In this document: positions 45,531-55,199 of the stretch, in pieces | Layout of the letters: every line of letters starts with the position of its first letter | Position numbering within the stretch: position 1 is the stretch's first letter | From: Bog-257 sp963846715 | GTDB taxonomy: Bacteria; Acidobacteriota; Terriglobia; Terriglobales; Acidobacteriaceae | Assembly (NCBI GenBank): GCA_963846715.1 | Contig: CAWJXA010000002.1 | Location: 372,001 to 436,000 of the forward strand | Reading direction: 5' to 3' | DNA length: 64,000 nucleotides | Notes under the pieces: generated by a model | Database searches by the model: none | What the model saw: only the letters and a program-made list of their open reading frames with translations | What the model was told of the DNA's origin: nothing | Program-made: the position numbers and the translations under genes

Positions 45531-46763
45531 TCACGCCGCTATCTCTTCGGTAGTGCGCATAAAACTGCGTCCTCGTTTCTCTTTGCCGAAGATCAGCAGC
45601 ACCGCGAGCACAGCCATCACCACCAGCTCAAACGCGGTCAGCGCCCACGCGTAACCAAGGCGATCCCGCAGCGCAAACTCGATGCTCGGAGTCGAGGCAG
45701 CCAGCAAAATCCCGATCTGGTAGGTGAACCCAGGCAACAGCCCGCGGACTGCGTCCGGTGAAAGCTCGTTGAGGTGCACAGGAATGTTGCCCCAGGCGCC
45801 CTGCACGCCTAACTGCATAATGAATGCGCCTGCGGTCAGCATCGCGAGCGTGCTCCCAAAAGCCCACATTGGCATGATGGCCAGCGCCACTGCCAGCGCC
45901 GATAACATGCTGTAGCGGCGGCCGATCTTCTCGGAAAGCAAACCGAAGATGACCGCGCCGGTCACCGCTCCCACGTTGTAGAACATAGTGATATATGCCA
46001 CTGTATTCGGCGCAACGCCGTGCGCGTGTTTCAGGAAGTCGGGATAGAGGTCCTGCGTGCCGTGGGAAAGGCAGTTCATCATGAACATCAGCGCGATCAT
46101 ATACAGGCTGAGCCATTTGTGTTGCCATGCAATGCGCGGGCCGTCGATGGTGCGGGCAACGCGATGCTGCTTCCAAGCTTCCGACTCCGGGACCTTGGTG
46201 CGAATGTAGAGCGCCAGCAGCGCCGGTATCCCGCCAACCCAGAACATGGCGCGCCATCCCCAGTTCGGCAGTACCAGGCGCGCTGCAAAAGCCGCTAGCA
46301 GGTAGCCGATGGAGTATCCACTCTGCAGAATTCCCGATATCACTCCGCGCCAGCGCACCGGAGCATGCTCCATGGCGAGCGACGCGCCCACGCCCCACTC
46401 ACCGCCCATGCCGATGCCGAACAGCATCCGCAGAATAAAGAACACGGTAAAATTGGGCGCAAAGCCGCACAGAAACTCAATAGTCGCGAAGAAGATGACG
46501 TTGGCCATCAGCGGGCGCCGCCGCCCGTAACGGTCGGCCATCATCCCGAAGAGCAGCGCGCCGACGGGGCGCATGGCCAGCGTCGCGGTCACGCTCAGGA
46601 CAATGTCGCGTTTGGGAACGTGGAAGTGCGCGGCCAGCGTGTCGAACAGGAAGATGACGACGAAGAAGTCAAAAGCGTCGAGCGTCCAGCCGAGAAAGCC
46701 CGCGCCCATCGCATGCCAGCGATCGGAGTTGGCCTGCGGCGCGCTGTTGGTGGTGTCTGCCAT
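45531..46763 (-). CDS. MFS transporter, carboxylate (Jen1/NanT-like) type
   Basis: 410 residues, 12 membrane helices. The MFS signature between helices 2 and 3 is GMMADRYGRRRPLM, and GIGMGGEWGVGASLAMEHAP is typical of the sialate/lactate:H+ symporter family that includes Jen1 and NanT. Convergent with the lut genes, 26 bases apart, which supports uptake of lactate or another monocarboxylate (inference). About 199 bases of upstream DNA hold no clear promoter. Confidence 0.88.
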   Translation of the reverse strand: MADTTNSAPQANSDRWHAMGAGFLGWTLDAFDFFVVIFLFDTLAAHFHVPKRDIVLSVTATLAMRPVGALLFGMMADRYGRRRPLMANVIFFATIEFLCGFAPNFTVFFILRMLFGIGMGGEWGVGASLAMEHAPVRWRGVISGILQSGYSIGYLLAAFAARLVLPNWGWRAMFWVGGIPALLALYIRTKVPESEAWKQHRVARTIDGPRIAWQHKWLSLYMIALMFMMNCLSHGTQDLYPDFLKHAHGVAPNTVAYITMFYNVGAVTGAVIFGLLSEKIGRRYSMLSALAVALAIMPMWAFGSTLAMLTAGAFIMQLGVQGAWGNIPVHLNELSPDAVRGLLPGFTYQIGILLAASTPSIEFALRDRLGYAWALTAFELVVMAVLAVLLIFGKEKRGRSFMRTTEEIAA

Positions 46764-46962
46764 CGCTCTCCCGTAAATTGCAGAGAAGGTAACAGAAGGA
46801 GCGCGAGAAAGGCTAGCCTATTTCCGGAATAGAAGGCTCGGTCTGGAGCGAGCAGGACTGCAAAGCCCGGAAGTTGACATGCCTCATACTAAGGGGGGCA
46901 CCGTACACGTACTTCCTTCCCTGCACTCAGCGGGGCTTGCGTAACAACCGTAAGGCTGCTCG

Positions 46963-47259
46963 TTATCCCGGCGCGGTAACGAAGAAGCGCTTGACGTGCA
47001 GCCTCTTGGCGTGGCGTTTCGCTTGCCACAGATCGTAGGCAAGCTGCATTTGCAACCAGTGCTCCGGCGTACTCCCGAATGCCTTAGATAGCCGCAGCGC
47101 CATTTCCGCCGTGATGCCGGAGTGGCCGTTGAGAATCGACGAGAGAGTCTTGCGCGTGACACCCAAGCCCTTCGCCGCCTCGGTCACGCTCAGATCGAGC
47201 GCCTTAAGGCAGTCCTCCCTGACGATCTCGCCAGGGTGCGGGGGATCGTACATATCCAT
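46963..47259 (-). CDS. higA: HigA-type antitoxin, XRE helix-turn-helix
   Basis: 98 residues: PPHPGEIVREDCLKALDLSVTEAA is the typical HigA start, and the helix-turn-helix lies in AAKGLGVTRKTLSSILNGHSGIT. AGGAGA lies eight bases before the ATG. It follows higB by 17 bases, the usual toxin-first order of HigBA. HigA binds the toxin and represses the shared promoter. Confidence 0.95.
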   Translation of the reverse strand: MDMYDPPHPGEIVREDCLKALDLSVTEAAKGLGVTRKTLSSILNGHSGITAEMALRLSKAFGSTPEHWLQMQLAYDLWQAKRHAKRLHVKRFFVTAPG

Positions 47260-47276
47260 GTGTTTTTCTCCTGTCG

Positions 47277-47556
47277 CTAGTGGTAATCGACCAAGTCAAC
47301 ATCGGTTACGTTTTCACCATCGAAGCGGAACACCAGCCGCCAGTTACCCGACACTGAGACCGCCCACTCACCCTTGCGCTCGCCCACCAGCGGATGCAAC
47401 TGATAACCGGCAATGTTCATGTTCAGCGGGCTGGTAGCGGTCGAACGCGACGCCAGCAGACGACGCAAGCGCTTCACCGTGCTGAGCGCTCACCCCTCGC
47501 GTTTCCCCCGAGGCAAAAAGTCGTTCCAGCCCCTTATGGCGAAACCGTATTATCAT
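47277..47556 (-). CDS. higB: HigB-type toxin, RelE fold (one frameshift)
   Basis: Starts MIIRFRHKGLERLFASGETR and then, after one extra base near 47477, continues as KRLRRLLASRSTATSP, NIAGYQLHPLVGERKGEWAV, SVSGNWRLVFRF and ends DVDLVDYH: together a full 92-residue HigB, an mRNA interferase acting on ribosome-bound messages. As sequenced the toxin is broken. Either the base is an error or the toxin has been lost while the antitoxin stays intact. Confidence 0.85.
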
Positions 47557-47564
47557 TTTCGTGT

Positions 47565-47593
47565 AGTATAACTACTCAGGTTACAACAGTCAA
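47565..47593 (-). promoter_or_regulatory. Sigma-70 promoter of higBA (apparently leaderless)
   Basis: -35 TTGACT (47593-47588), 17-base spacer, -10 TATACT (47570-47565). Only eight bases lie between the -10 box and the higB ATG, so transcription should begin at or next to the start codon. No Shine-Dalgarno sequence is present, consistent with a leaderless mRNA. Confidence 0.7.
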
Positions 47594-47747
47594 GTTCCTT
47601 TGAAGTTGCGGTCAGAGTGTCCAAACCCGGAACGCGAAGCTGGGCTTCGGCAGACATTAGGTTCACTTGCGCATGTCTGTTAAAGGGCGAAAAGCATATC
47701 CCTTGTTGGCCTGAAGACCGCCTTCGGGACGACAAAATAAGAGATTG

Positions 47748-47804
47748 CAAACGGCGCACCCTTCGACAGGCTCAGGGCAAGGTTCTGAAGGTGCGCCCCT
47801 TCAA
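47748..47804. repeat. REP element interrupted by CCTTCGACAGGCTCAGG sequence
   Basis: ACGGCGCACC ... GGTGCGCCCCTTCAA forms the outer stem, as in the elements near 23153 and 23344, but the loop holds a CTTCGACAGGCTCAGGGCAAG segment typical of another repeat class, suggesting one repeat inserted in another. Confidence 0.5.
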
Positions 47805-49361
47805 TCACCGCAGCATCCTCGCCATGTGCTGTGTTCCCTGCACCAACCCCAGCGCCCAGTTGGCCCCGTTGATAAACAGGTTCGGGAAGAGGCCGATAAT
47901 CACGGTGCCGGCCGCTGTAATGGTCAGCGCCAGGCGCATCGCAGGGCGGGTATGCACCGGTTCGGCGTCGATCGGCTGCCGCATCAGCATCGCATTCGCA
48001 ATGCGCATGTAGTAGTAGAGCCCCACCACTGAATACAGCACGCCGATAGCGGCCAGCGCGTAATGCCCCGTCTGAATCAGACTTAGGAAAATGAAGTACT
48101 TGCCCCAGAAGCCCGCCAGTGGCGGAATCCCAGACAGCGAGAGCAGGAAGATCAGCATCAGGATGGCTTCGGTCGGAGCTTTGAAGTACAGACCTGCGAT
48201 GTCGTCCACCGTGTCACCGATGATGTTGCGCCGCCGCAGTGAGGTGATCACCGCGAATGCGCCCAGGTTCATGAAGGTGTATACCAGCAGGTAAATCATG
48301 ATCGCCATGATGCCGGTGGAATTCGTCTGGCCGTCGCTGGCAATCAGACCCAGCAGCATGTATCCGACGTGCGCGATGGAGGAATACGCCAGCAGCCGTT
48401 TCAGGTTGTCCTGGGTGATGGCTGCCAGGTTGCCGCCCGTCATCGTGGCGATGGAAACGAAGATCAGCAGCGGGACGTACATCGGGCGCAGCGGATACAG
48501 CCCGAACAGGAAGAGGCGAAGCAGCATCGCCCATCCCGCAGATTTCACTGCCACCGACATGAAGCCGGTAATGCTGGTCGGTGCGCCTTCATACGCGTCC
48601 GGCGCCCACTGGTGGAAGGGCACGGCGGCGATCTTGAATAGCAGTCCGGTCGTGGTTGCCAGCAGCGCGAAGATGACAACTGGATCGTTCGGCCGGGTGG
48701 CAATCACTTCTTGCAGCTTCTGGGCAATTTGCCCCAGGTTGGTGCTGCCAGTCAGACCGTAAAACAGTGACAGTCCATAAGCGAAGATTCCCGACGAGAA
48801 TGCGCCGAGCAGCAAATACTTTAGCGCGGCTTCATTCGACCGCTTATCGCGCCGCAAGAAGCCGACCAGCACGTAAGTCGAGATGGCCATCAGCTCTAGG
48901 CCAATGAAGATCAGCACGATGTCATAGCCGGCGGCCATGCACATCATTCCGACTACCGAAAGCAGCAGCAGCGCGTAGAACTCGCCGTGGTTCTCGTGCT
49001 CGATTTCGAGATAGCGCATTGACATCAGGATGGCAACCGCCGCGCCCAACAGGAACAGGTAGAAAAAATAGATGGCGAAGCGATCGACTACCAGCGAGCC
49101 CATGAATCCACTAAAAGTCGCGATCTCGATGCCGCGCTTTTCGGCCGCGTGATAGGCCAGGTGTAGCTTGCCCACGGCTGCCGCCGAAAACGCGATGCCA
49201 ATCAGGGCCGTGATAGCGTTAACCCACTTCCACTGTTTCGGCAGCATCAGGTCGATCATCAGGATGCCGAGCGCGAACACCGTCAGCAGCAGCATCGGCA
49301 AGGCGAGCAGGTAGTCCGTGCTGGAGTAAGCCAAAGAAAATGTTGTCAGCGAGGTGGTCAC
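47805..49361 (-). CDS. nuoN: NADH-quinone oxidoreductase subunit N
   Basis: 518 residues, about 14 membrane helices, one of three antiporter-like proton-pumping subunits of complex I. Core sequence AVPFHQWAPDAYEGAPTSITGFMSVAVKSAGW and LLAYSSIAHVGYMLLGL is diagnostic. Last gene of the nuo series here, 10 bases after nuoM. Confidence 0.96.
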   Translation of the reverse strand: MTTSLTTFSLAYSSTDYLLALPMLLLTVFALGILMIDLMLPKQWKWVNAITALIGIAFSAAAVGKLHLAYHAAEKRGIEIATFSGFMGSLVVDRFAIYFFYLFLLGAAVAILMSMRYLEIEHENHGEFYALLLLSVVGMMCMAAGYDIVLIFIGLELMAISTYVLVGFLRRDKRSNEAALKYLLLGAFSSGIFAYGLSLFYGLTGSTNLGQIAQKLQEVIATRPNDPVVIFALLATTTGLLFKIAAVPFHQWAPDAYEGAPTSITGFMSVAVKSAGWAMLLRLFLFGLYPLRPMYVPLLIFVSIATMTGGNLAAITQDNLKRLLAYSSIAHVGYMLLGLIASDGQTNSTGIMAIMIYLLVYTFMNLGAFAVITSLRRRNIIGDTVDDIAGLYFKAPTEAILMLIFLLSLSGIPPLAGFWGKYFIFLSLIQTGHYALAAIGVLYSVVGLYYYMRIANAMLMRQPIDAEPVHTRPAMRLALTITAAGTVIIGLFPNLFINGANWALGLVQGTQHMARMLR

Positions 49362-49371
49362 TATTTCATCC

Positions 49372-51097
49372 TCACTTGGCGATTGCGACCGGGGCCGCTG
49401 CTAAATTGGCGTTCGCCGTGTTCACCGGAGCCGGCTTTTGCTTTGTCGCCACTCCCGACTTCTGCGCGTCACCGGACGTGGAGGGCTTCTGGCCCTCCGG
49501 CGCCTTCGGCGGCTCAGGCAGCGGCGTCGCCGCATCGGGATTTGCGTTCACTGGTTGGGCTGCAACTACCGGCTTGTTTAGCCCGGGATAGTCAGGACGC
49601 ACCGTCGCCACCAGGTTGTTGACCGGAGTGGAGAGAATCTGGAAGAACGGCTTGGGGTACAGGCCAATCCAGAAGGCGATGATCACCAGCGGAATGAATG
49701 TCGCCAGTTCCCTTCCCGACAGATCGAGCAGCTTCTCGTTCTTGTGGTTATTCACCGGCCCGAAGAACACGCGCTGATACAGCCATAGCAAATACGCTGC
49801 CGCCAGGATCACTCCCGGCACCGCCCACGCGGCCCAGACCTTGTTTTCCATGAATGTGCCCTGCAGGATGGTGAATTCGCCGACAAAACCATTGAGCAGC
49901 GGCAGTCCCATCGACGACATAAACATGATCAGCGTGATGGTGGCGTAAACCGGCATCACGTTGGAGATGCCGCCGTATTCCGCGATCTCGCGCGTGTGCC
50001 GCCGTTCGTACAGGATGCCGACGATCAAGAACAGTGCGCCAGTGGAGATGCCATGGTTAATCTGTTGTAGCACCGAGCCGCTCAGACCCAACGGGCTCAG
50101 AGCGAAAATGCCCAGCGTGCAGAAGCCAAGGTGACTAACCGACGAATACGCCACCAGCTTCTTCATGTCCTTCTGCATCAGCGACACCAGCGCGCCGTAG
50201 ATGATACCGATCAGCGAAAGCACAATCATGAACTCGCGCACCCACGGCGTCATTGCGACTGCCGGGAAGAACGGCAGGGAGAACCGGATCAGGCCGTACG
50301 TTCCCATCTTCAGCAGAACGCCCGCCAGGATGACGGAACCGGCAGTTGGCGCTTCTACGTGAGCATCGGGCAGCCATGTGTGGAACGGAAACATCGGCAC
50401 CTTGATCGCGAAGCCGACGAAGAAGGCGAAGAACAACCAGATGGCCGCGTGGCCCGCCGATTTTCGGCGCCGTTGCATAGAGATCGGGCAGGTAGAAGGT
50501 GTAAATGCCGGTCAGGGTATGGTGATGGAAATACAGGAACAGGATTCCCAGCAGCATCAGCACCGAGCCAAACAAGGTGTAGAGGAAGAACTTGATGGCC
50601 GCGTACAGCTTGCGCGGGCCGCCCCAGATGCCAATCAGCAGATACATCGGTACCAGCATGGCCTCCCAGAAGACGAAGAACAGGAACATGTCGTTGGCCA
50701 TGAAGACGCCGAGCATGCCCGTCTGCAATACCAGGAACCAAACGTAGTATTCCTTCACGCGGTCCTGGATGGCATTCCACGACGACAGGATCGAGATGGC
50801 CCCCAGCAGCGTGGTCAGCATGATGAGCAGGAACGAGATGCCGTCTATGCCGATCACGTAGCCGGCGCCAATGGACGGGATCCAATTGTTGGGTGCGCCC
50901 TCGACGAACTGGAAGCCGGCACGATCTTTCAGCGCCCAGAACCATGGAATCAGCGGCAGCGAAACCGCAAAGCCCAGGAAGCCGAAGATGTTGCCGACCC
51001 AGCGGATGGCGTCCTTGTTCTCCTTCGGCATTAGCATCAGGAGAATCGCGCCCACCAGCGGCGTGAATAAAATTATCGAAAGAATGTGGTTGTACAT
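49372..51097 (-). CDS. nuoM: NADH-quinone oxidoreductase subunit M (one frameshift)
   Basis: About 574 residues if one extra A is removed from the AAAA run at 50461-50464 (TTTT on the plus strand), where LYATAPK joins to SAGHAAIWLFFAFFVGFAIK. Core: VPMFPFHTWLPDAHVEAPTAGSV, MKKLVAYSSVSHLGF. The C-terminal 60 residues are a Pro/Ala/Lys-rich tail (GQKPSTSGDAQKSGVATKQK) not needed in other NuoM. The start MYNHILSII lies 11 bases after the nuoL stop. Homopolymer error is the likely cause of the break. Confidence 0.92.
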
Positions 51098-51108
51098 TTT
51101 TGTTTGCC

Positions 51109-53238
51109 CTACCACCGAATCACGTAATAAAAAATGAAGCACACCAGCCCGGCCACCATCACCAACGCGTACCACTGCACCAGGCCCCACTGCACCAGAC
51201 GCACCGGATACGACGCCAGCCGCGTCACCATGGCAACTCCATTTACAAAAAGGCCGTCGATAATCCACTTGTCCCACAGATTCGACAGCGTGCCGCTCAT
51301 GCGCGTGGACCATCCCGCGCCGTTGACCGCGCCGTCAATCACGTTGGCGTCGAACTTCCACAGCTCTTCGCCCAGACCCATCGCGCCCAGGCGCATCGGT
51401 CCAACTTTCTTGCGTCCGGTGAACACCCAGTCGTAGATTTCATCCACGTACCACTTGCGGAAGAGTGTCTTGTAAAAGCGCGGCGAGACTTCCTGTATCG
51501 GCTCCTTGTAACCTTTGTCGGCATTCTTGTAGGCCCGCTGCGCCAGGAACCACCCCAGCACCGCCGCGCCAACCGACGCGAACATCAGCGTGTATTCCAT
51601 CGGATCGGTGTGCTCGACCTGCTGCTCGCCGGCCGCAACCTGCGCCACTTTTCCGCCTTCTTCCAGCACGACCGCTTCCTTCGCAAACACTGGTTCGAGG
51701 AACTTCTCGAAGCGATTCGATCCCCCCAGGCTGTGCGGCAGTCCCAGGAAGCCAGCCCCGATCGAGCAGATGGCCAGGATCACCAGCGGCACCGTCATCG
51801 TCTTAGGCGACTCGTGAATGTGGTGCTCCACTTCATGGTTCATGCGCGGCTTGCCGAAGAACGTCAGGTAAATCAGCCGGAACATGTAGAACGCGGTCAT
51901 CAGGGCGGTCAAGAACGCGATATACCACAGGTACCGGTAAGCGCCACCTTCGCGCGACCACGTCTCCCACAGAATCGCGTCCTTGGAGAAGAAGCCTGCA
52001 AACCCTGGGATCCCCGAAATAGCGAGAGTCGCGATCAGCATGGTGCCGAAGGTGGTTTTGATCTTCCCATGCAGCGCACCCATGTGCTGCATCTCCTGTT
52101 CGCCGCTCATGGCGTGAATCACCGAGCCAGCCCCGAGGAACAGCAGCGCTTTGAAGAAGGCGTGAGTGAAAACGTGGAAGACACCCGCCGCGAATGCGCC
52201 CACTCCAAGCGCGAGGAACATGTATCCCAGTTGCGACACGGTGGAATACGCCAGCACGCGCTTGATGTCGTTCTGTACCAGCGCAATGGTTGCTGCGAAG
52301 ATCGCCGTCAACGCGCCGACGATAGCGACCGTCTTCATCGCATTCGGCGCCAACACGAACAGCGCGTTGGAGCGCGCCACCATGTACACGCCCGCGGTCA
52401 CCATGGTCGCCGCGTGGATCAGTGCTGAAACCGGCGTCGGCCCTTCCATCGCGTCTGGCAGCCAGACGTACAGCGGGAACTGCGCCGACTTGCCGCAGGC
52501 TCCCACGAACAGCAGCAGACAGGCTGCGGTGATCCAATGATCGCCGATATTGAAGCGTCCGCTGCGCGCCAAGTGGTTGATGGCGGTGTATTGCACCGAA
52601 CCGAAATACCAGGCAATGGTAAACATGCCCAGCAGGAATCCGGCATCTCCCACGCGATTAACGATGAATGCCTTGTTGGCGGCTGTGGACGCGGAGTGTC
52701 GCTGAAAATAGAAGCCGATTAGCAGGTACGAACACAGGCCCACGCCTTCCCAGCCGACAAACATCAGGGCGTAATTGTTGGCCAGGATCAGCGTCAGCAT
52801 GGAGAACATGAACAGGTTGAGGTAGCCGAAGAAGCGGTAATAGCCGCCCTCGTGCGCCATATAGCCCATCGAATAGATGTGGATGAGCATGCCCACGCCA
52901 GTCACGAACAGCAGCCAGATGCTGGACAGGGGATCGAGCAGGAATCCGGCATCGGCGCGGAACTGTGCGGACCCGCCATGGGTGGGATACGCCAGCGAAT
53001 CGGTCCCGGTGCCCATCCAGGTGTACATCACCTTCTCGAAGGGCTTGCCGGGATTGGCGGCGCTATAGCCCGTGTATTGCCAGACGGCGACGCACGCCCA
53101 TGCGAACGCCAGCACAACCATGCCGACGCAAATGCCGTTCACCGCCTGCTTCGACAGCTTGCGTCCGAAAAAGAACATGCAGGCCGCGCCGAGGGCGGGA
53201 AACAGCGGAATCATCCAGATGTGGTCAAGAAAGAACAT
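51109..53238 (-). CDS. nuoL: NADH-quinone oxidoreductase subunit L
   Basis: 709 residues, the largest antiporter-like subunit with the long C-terminal lateral helix region. Core sequence NYALMFVGWEGVGLCSYLLIGF, QFPLYVWLPDAMEGPTPVSALIHAATMVTAGVY and VLAYSTVSQLGYMFLALGVG is unmistakable. Separated from nuoK by a 267-base gap with 7-bp arrays. Confidence 0.97.
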   Translation of the reverse strand: MFFLDHIWMIPLFPALGAACMFFFGRKLSKQAVNGICVGMVVLAFAWACVAVWQYTGYSAANPGKPFEKVMYTWMGTGTDSLAYPTHGGSAQFRADAGFLLDPLSSIWLLFVTGVGMLIHIYSMGYMAHEGGYYRFFGYLNLFMFSMLTLILANNYALMFVGWEGVGLCSYLLIGFYFQRHSASTAANKAFIVNRVGDAGFLLGMFTIAWYFGSVQYTAINHLARSGRFNIGDHWITAACLLLFVGACGKSAQFPLYVWLPDAMEGPTPVSALIHAATMVTAGVYMVARSNALFVLAPNAMKTVAIVGALTAIFAATIALVQNDIKRVLAYSTVSQLGYMFLALGVGAFAAGVFHVFTHAFFKALLFLGAGSVIHAMSGEQEMQHMGALHGKIKTTFGTMLIATLAISGIPGFAGFFSKDAILWETWSREGGAYRYLWYIAFLTALMTAFYMFRLIYLTFFGKPRMNHEVEHHIHESPKTMTVPLVILAICSIGAGFLGLPHSLGGSNRFEKFLEPVFAKEAVVLEEGGKVAQVAAGEQQVEHTDPMEYTLMFASVGAAVLGWFLAQRAYKNADKGYKEPIQEVSPRFYKTLFRKWYVDEIYDWVFTGRKKVGPMRLGAMGLGEELWKFDANVIDGAVNGAGWSTRMSGTLSNLWDKWIIDGLFVNGVAMVTRLASYPVRLVQWGLVQWYALVMVAGLVCFIFYYVIRW

Positions 53239-53245
53239 GTATAAG

Positions 53246-53395
53246 CTCTCAGCCGTCAGCTTTCAGCCGTCAGTAAAATCGCTATTCGCTATTCGCTTTT
53301 CGCCCTTCGCTTTTCGCCAGATGCAACAAAGTGTTGTCATCCTGAGCGCAGGCGCGCTTCCTTTGCGTGCCGGAGTCGAAGGACCCCTATCATCA
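53246..53395. repeat. Two 7-bp arrays and a GTCATCCTGAGC repeat between nuoK and nuoL
   Basis: Near the nuoL start lie CTCAGCC/GTCAGCT/TTCAGCC/GTCAGTA units (53248-53275), then CGCTATT/CGCTATT/CGCTTTT/CGCCCTT/CGCTTTT/CGCC (53280-53318), all at exact seven-base steps. GTCATCCTGAGCGCAGG ... GTCGAAGGACC follows at about 53336-53385. Confidence 0.75.
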
Positions 53396-53505
53396 CCAGG
53401 AACTCTGGCTGCCCTATCCTTTCTCTTTTTGCGAAAAGGCGGGACACCGTCAAACGTCGAGATCAGGAACGAACCACTAACCCCTAATCCCTATCCCCTG
53501 CTTTT

Positions 53506-53811
53506 TCACCATTTCAAAAGATCCACTTCGTCCACGTTCACCGTCTCCTTGTTACGGAAGAAGGCGATGATGATGCCCAGTCCCACGGCTGCTTCCGCGG
53601 CCGCGTCGGTGATCACAAAGATGGCGAAGACCTGCCCATGCAAACCCCATAAGCGCGAGAATGCCACCAGGTTCAGGTTCACCGCATTCAGGATCAACTC
53701 AATCGACATCAGGATGATGACCACGTTGCGCCGCGTCAGCACCCCGATAGTGCCGATGATGAACAGCGCCGCCGCAACCACGAGGTAATGCATGGTGGTG
53801 ATCTCAGTCAT
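53506..53811 (-). CDS. nuoK: NADH-quinone oxidoreductase subunit K
   Basis: 101 residues with three membrane helices; RRNVVIILMSIELILNAVNLNLV carries the conserved membrane Glu, and VFAIFVITDAAAEAAVGLGII the second. Normal length and clear identity. Sits between nuoJ and nuoL, each separated by about 200-270 bases of repeat DNA rather than the tight spacing usual in nuo operons. Confidence 0.97.
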   Translation of the reverse strand: MTEITTMHYLVVAAALFIIGTIGVLTRRNVVIILMSIELILNAVNLNLVAFSRLWGLHGQVFAIFVITDAAAEAAVGLGIIIAFFRNKETVNVDEVDLLKW

Positions 53812-54006
53812 AGTGAGTATCCTGCCGTCAGTTTTGGATCAGGGCTCGACCTTAGTCGTGCCGAAAAAACAGTTGGAACGACGGCTTTTGCCGCTGAGGC
53901 ACAGGAGCTAAAGCCCGTTTTTAGTCGGGCATCTTGCGGCGCGACTGAAGCCATGCCCTGACACGAACCAAAGTTGGATCGCGCTCTGTTTACGATTCGC
54001 AATTTC

Positions 54007-54525
54007 TCAAATCCTCTTCTTCGCCATGACCACCGCGCCTACGATGGCCACCAGCAGCAACAGCGAAGCGATTTCAAACGGCAGCATGTAATTGCCATAC
54101 AGCCAGACGCCAATCTGCTGCGTGTTGTCGGCCTCAAGCCCGCGATAACTTTGATAGAACGCCGTCGGGAACGCGCCTCGCCCGGTGCGGTACACGAAAG
54201 CCAGCAATCCGCCGAGCGCCAGCGCAGCAATCGTCGCCACAATCCACTGCTTGTTGAACTGGTACTCGCGGATGTTCTGCTCCAGATTTACCAGCATGAT
54301 GACGAACAGGAACAGCACCATGATTCCGCCGGCGTAAAGCACGATCTGGACGGCGGCCACGAAAGGCGCGTACAGCATCAGGTAAAAGCCCGCCAGCGAG
54401 AGCAGCGTCACGATCAGCGACAACGCCGCGTGCACTGGATTTCGCCGCGTAATCACTGCGATAGCGGAAACAATCGCCGTGAACGACAACAAGTAGAAGA
54501 AGAATGGTGTGGCAACTGGGTTCAT
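54007..54525 (-). CDS. nuoJ: NADH-quinone oxidoreductase subunit J
   Basis: 172 residues from the ATG at 54525 (MNPVATPFFFYLLSFTAI); a longer frame to 54576 reads into REP sequence. Family core NPVHAALSLIVTLLSLAGFYLML and QIVLYAGGIMVLFLFVIMLVNL is present. Membrane arm subunit of complex I. Confidence 0.95.
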   Translation of the reverse strand: MNPVATPFFFYLLSFTAIVSAIAVITRRNPVHAALSLIVTLLSLAGFYLMLYAPFVAAVQIVLYAGGIMVLFLFVIMLVNLEQNIREYQFNKQWIVATIAALALGGLLAFVYRTGRGAFPTAFYQSYRGLEADNTQQIGVWLYGNYMLPFEIASLLLLVAIVGAVVMAKKRI

Positions 54526-54545
54526 CTTGTACGCTTCACTCTCAT

Positions 54546-54737
54546 CGCTCTGTGCCGCCGGCTGAAGCCGGCTCAATCACCCTGGTCTCGTTACGGCGCG
54601 GCTAAAGCCGCGCCCCTTCTCAAGATCTACTGCCTTCACGCTGGCCTAAAGGCCAGCTCTACCGGAGCAAGATCGGCTGCCGAATAACCTCTAGCGACTG
54701 ACTGCTGACAACTGACTACTGGTTACTGACAACTGCC
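54546..54737. repeat. REP hairpins and 7-bp array between nuoI and nuoJ
   Basis: GCCGGCTGAAGCCGGC (54557-54572), GGCGCGGCTAAAGCCGCGCC (54595-54614), GCTGGCCTAAAGGCCAGC followed by TCTAC, the complement of GTAGA (54640-54662), then ACTGACT/GCTGACA/ACTGACT/ACTGGTT/ACTGACA/ACTGCC at seven-base steps (54695-54737). The stems differ in sequence but keep perfect pairing around CTAAAG or CTGAAG. Confidence 0.8.
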
Positions 54738-55199
54738 TCACTTCGCATACCTCTCTGGCTCCTGCCCGCGTTCCAGCGCAGCCTGGTCCAGCACCATGCC
54801 CTCGCGACTGTAGAGCGCCATCTCGTAGTCCTGAGTCAGCTCCAGCGCGTCAGTCGAGCACGCCTCGGCGCACAGGCCGCAGAACATGCAGCGACTCAGG
54901 TCATAGGTCCACGAGACCGGCTCCTTGCGGCGCGTCACCGGATTGCGCTCACCTTTCACCACGATCAGTTGCTCGGGACACGCCAGCGCGCACAGGTTGC
55001 ACACGATGCACAGCGACTCGCCAGTGTCGGGGTTGACGTTCAGCCGCGGCTGGCCGCGAAAGCGCTCGAAGATGACAGGACGCTCCAGAGGATACTGCTC
55101 AGTAATTGCCTCACTTGGAGGCTGATAGTGAAACGTAACTTTTAACCCCTTGATCAGGTCCACCAGTAAAATCTTGCGAATCAGTGGCGACAGACTCAC
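54738..55199 (-). CDS. nuoI: NADH-quinone oxidoreductase subunit I
   Basis: 153 residues with two 4Fe-4S motifs, CIVCNLCALACP and CMFCGLCAEACST, as in NuoI, which carries clusters N6a and N6b toward NuoB. The absence of nuoB in this operon is therefore notable. RPVIFERFRGQPRLNV is the usual N-terminal part. Confidence 0.97.
   Translation of the reverse strand: MSLSPLIRKILLVDLIKGLKVTFHYQPPSEAITEQYPLERPVIFERFRGQPRLNVNPDTGESLCIVCNLCALACPEQLIVVKGERNPVTRRKEPVSWTYDLSRCMFCGLCAEACSTDALELTQDYEMALYSREGMVLDQAALERGQEPERYAK

Noticed and set aside
51100..52428. 442-codon plus-strand open frame opposite nuoL
   Set aside because: Arg/His/Gln-rich shadow of nuoL, with no initiation signal and no domain character.
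53246..53319. 7-bp arrays as CRISPR or tRNA remnants
   Set aside because: Unit of seven bases with no spacers, and no cas genes or cloverleaf; treated as a separate repeat class.
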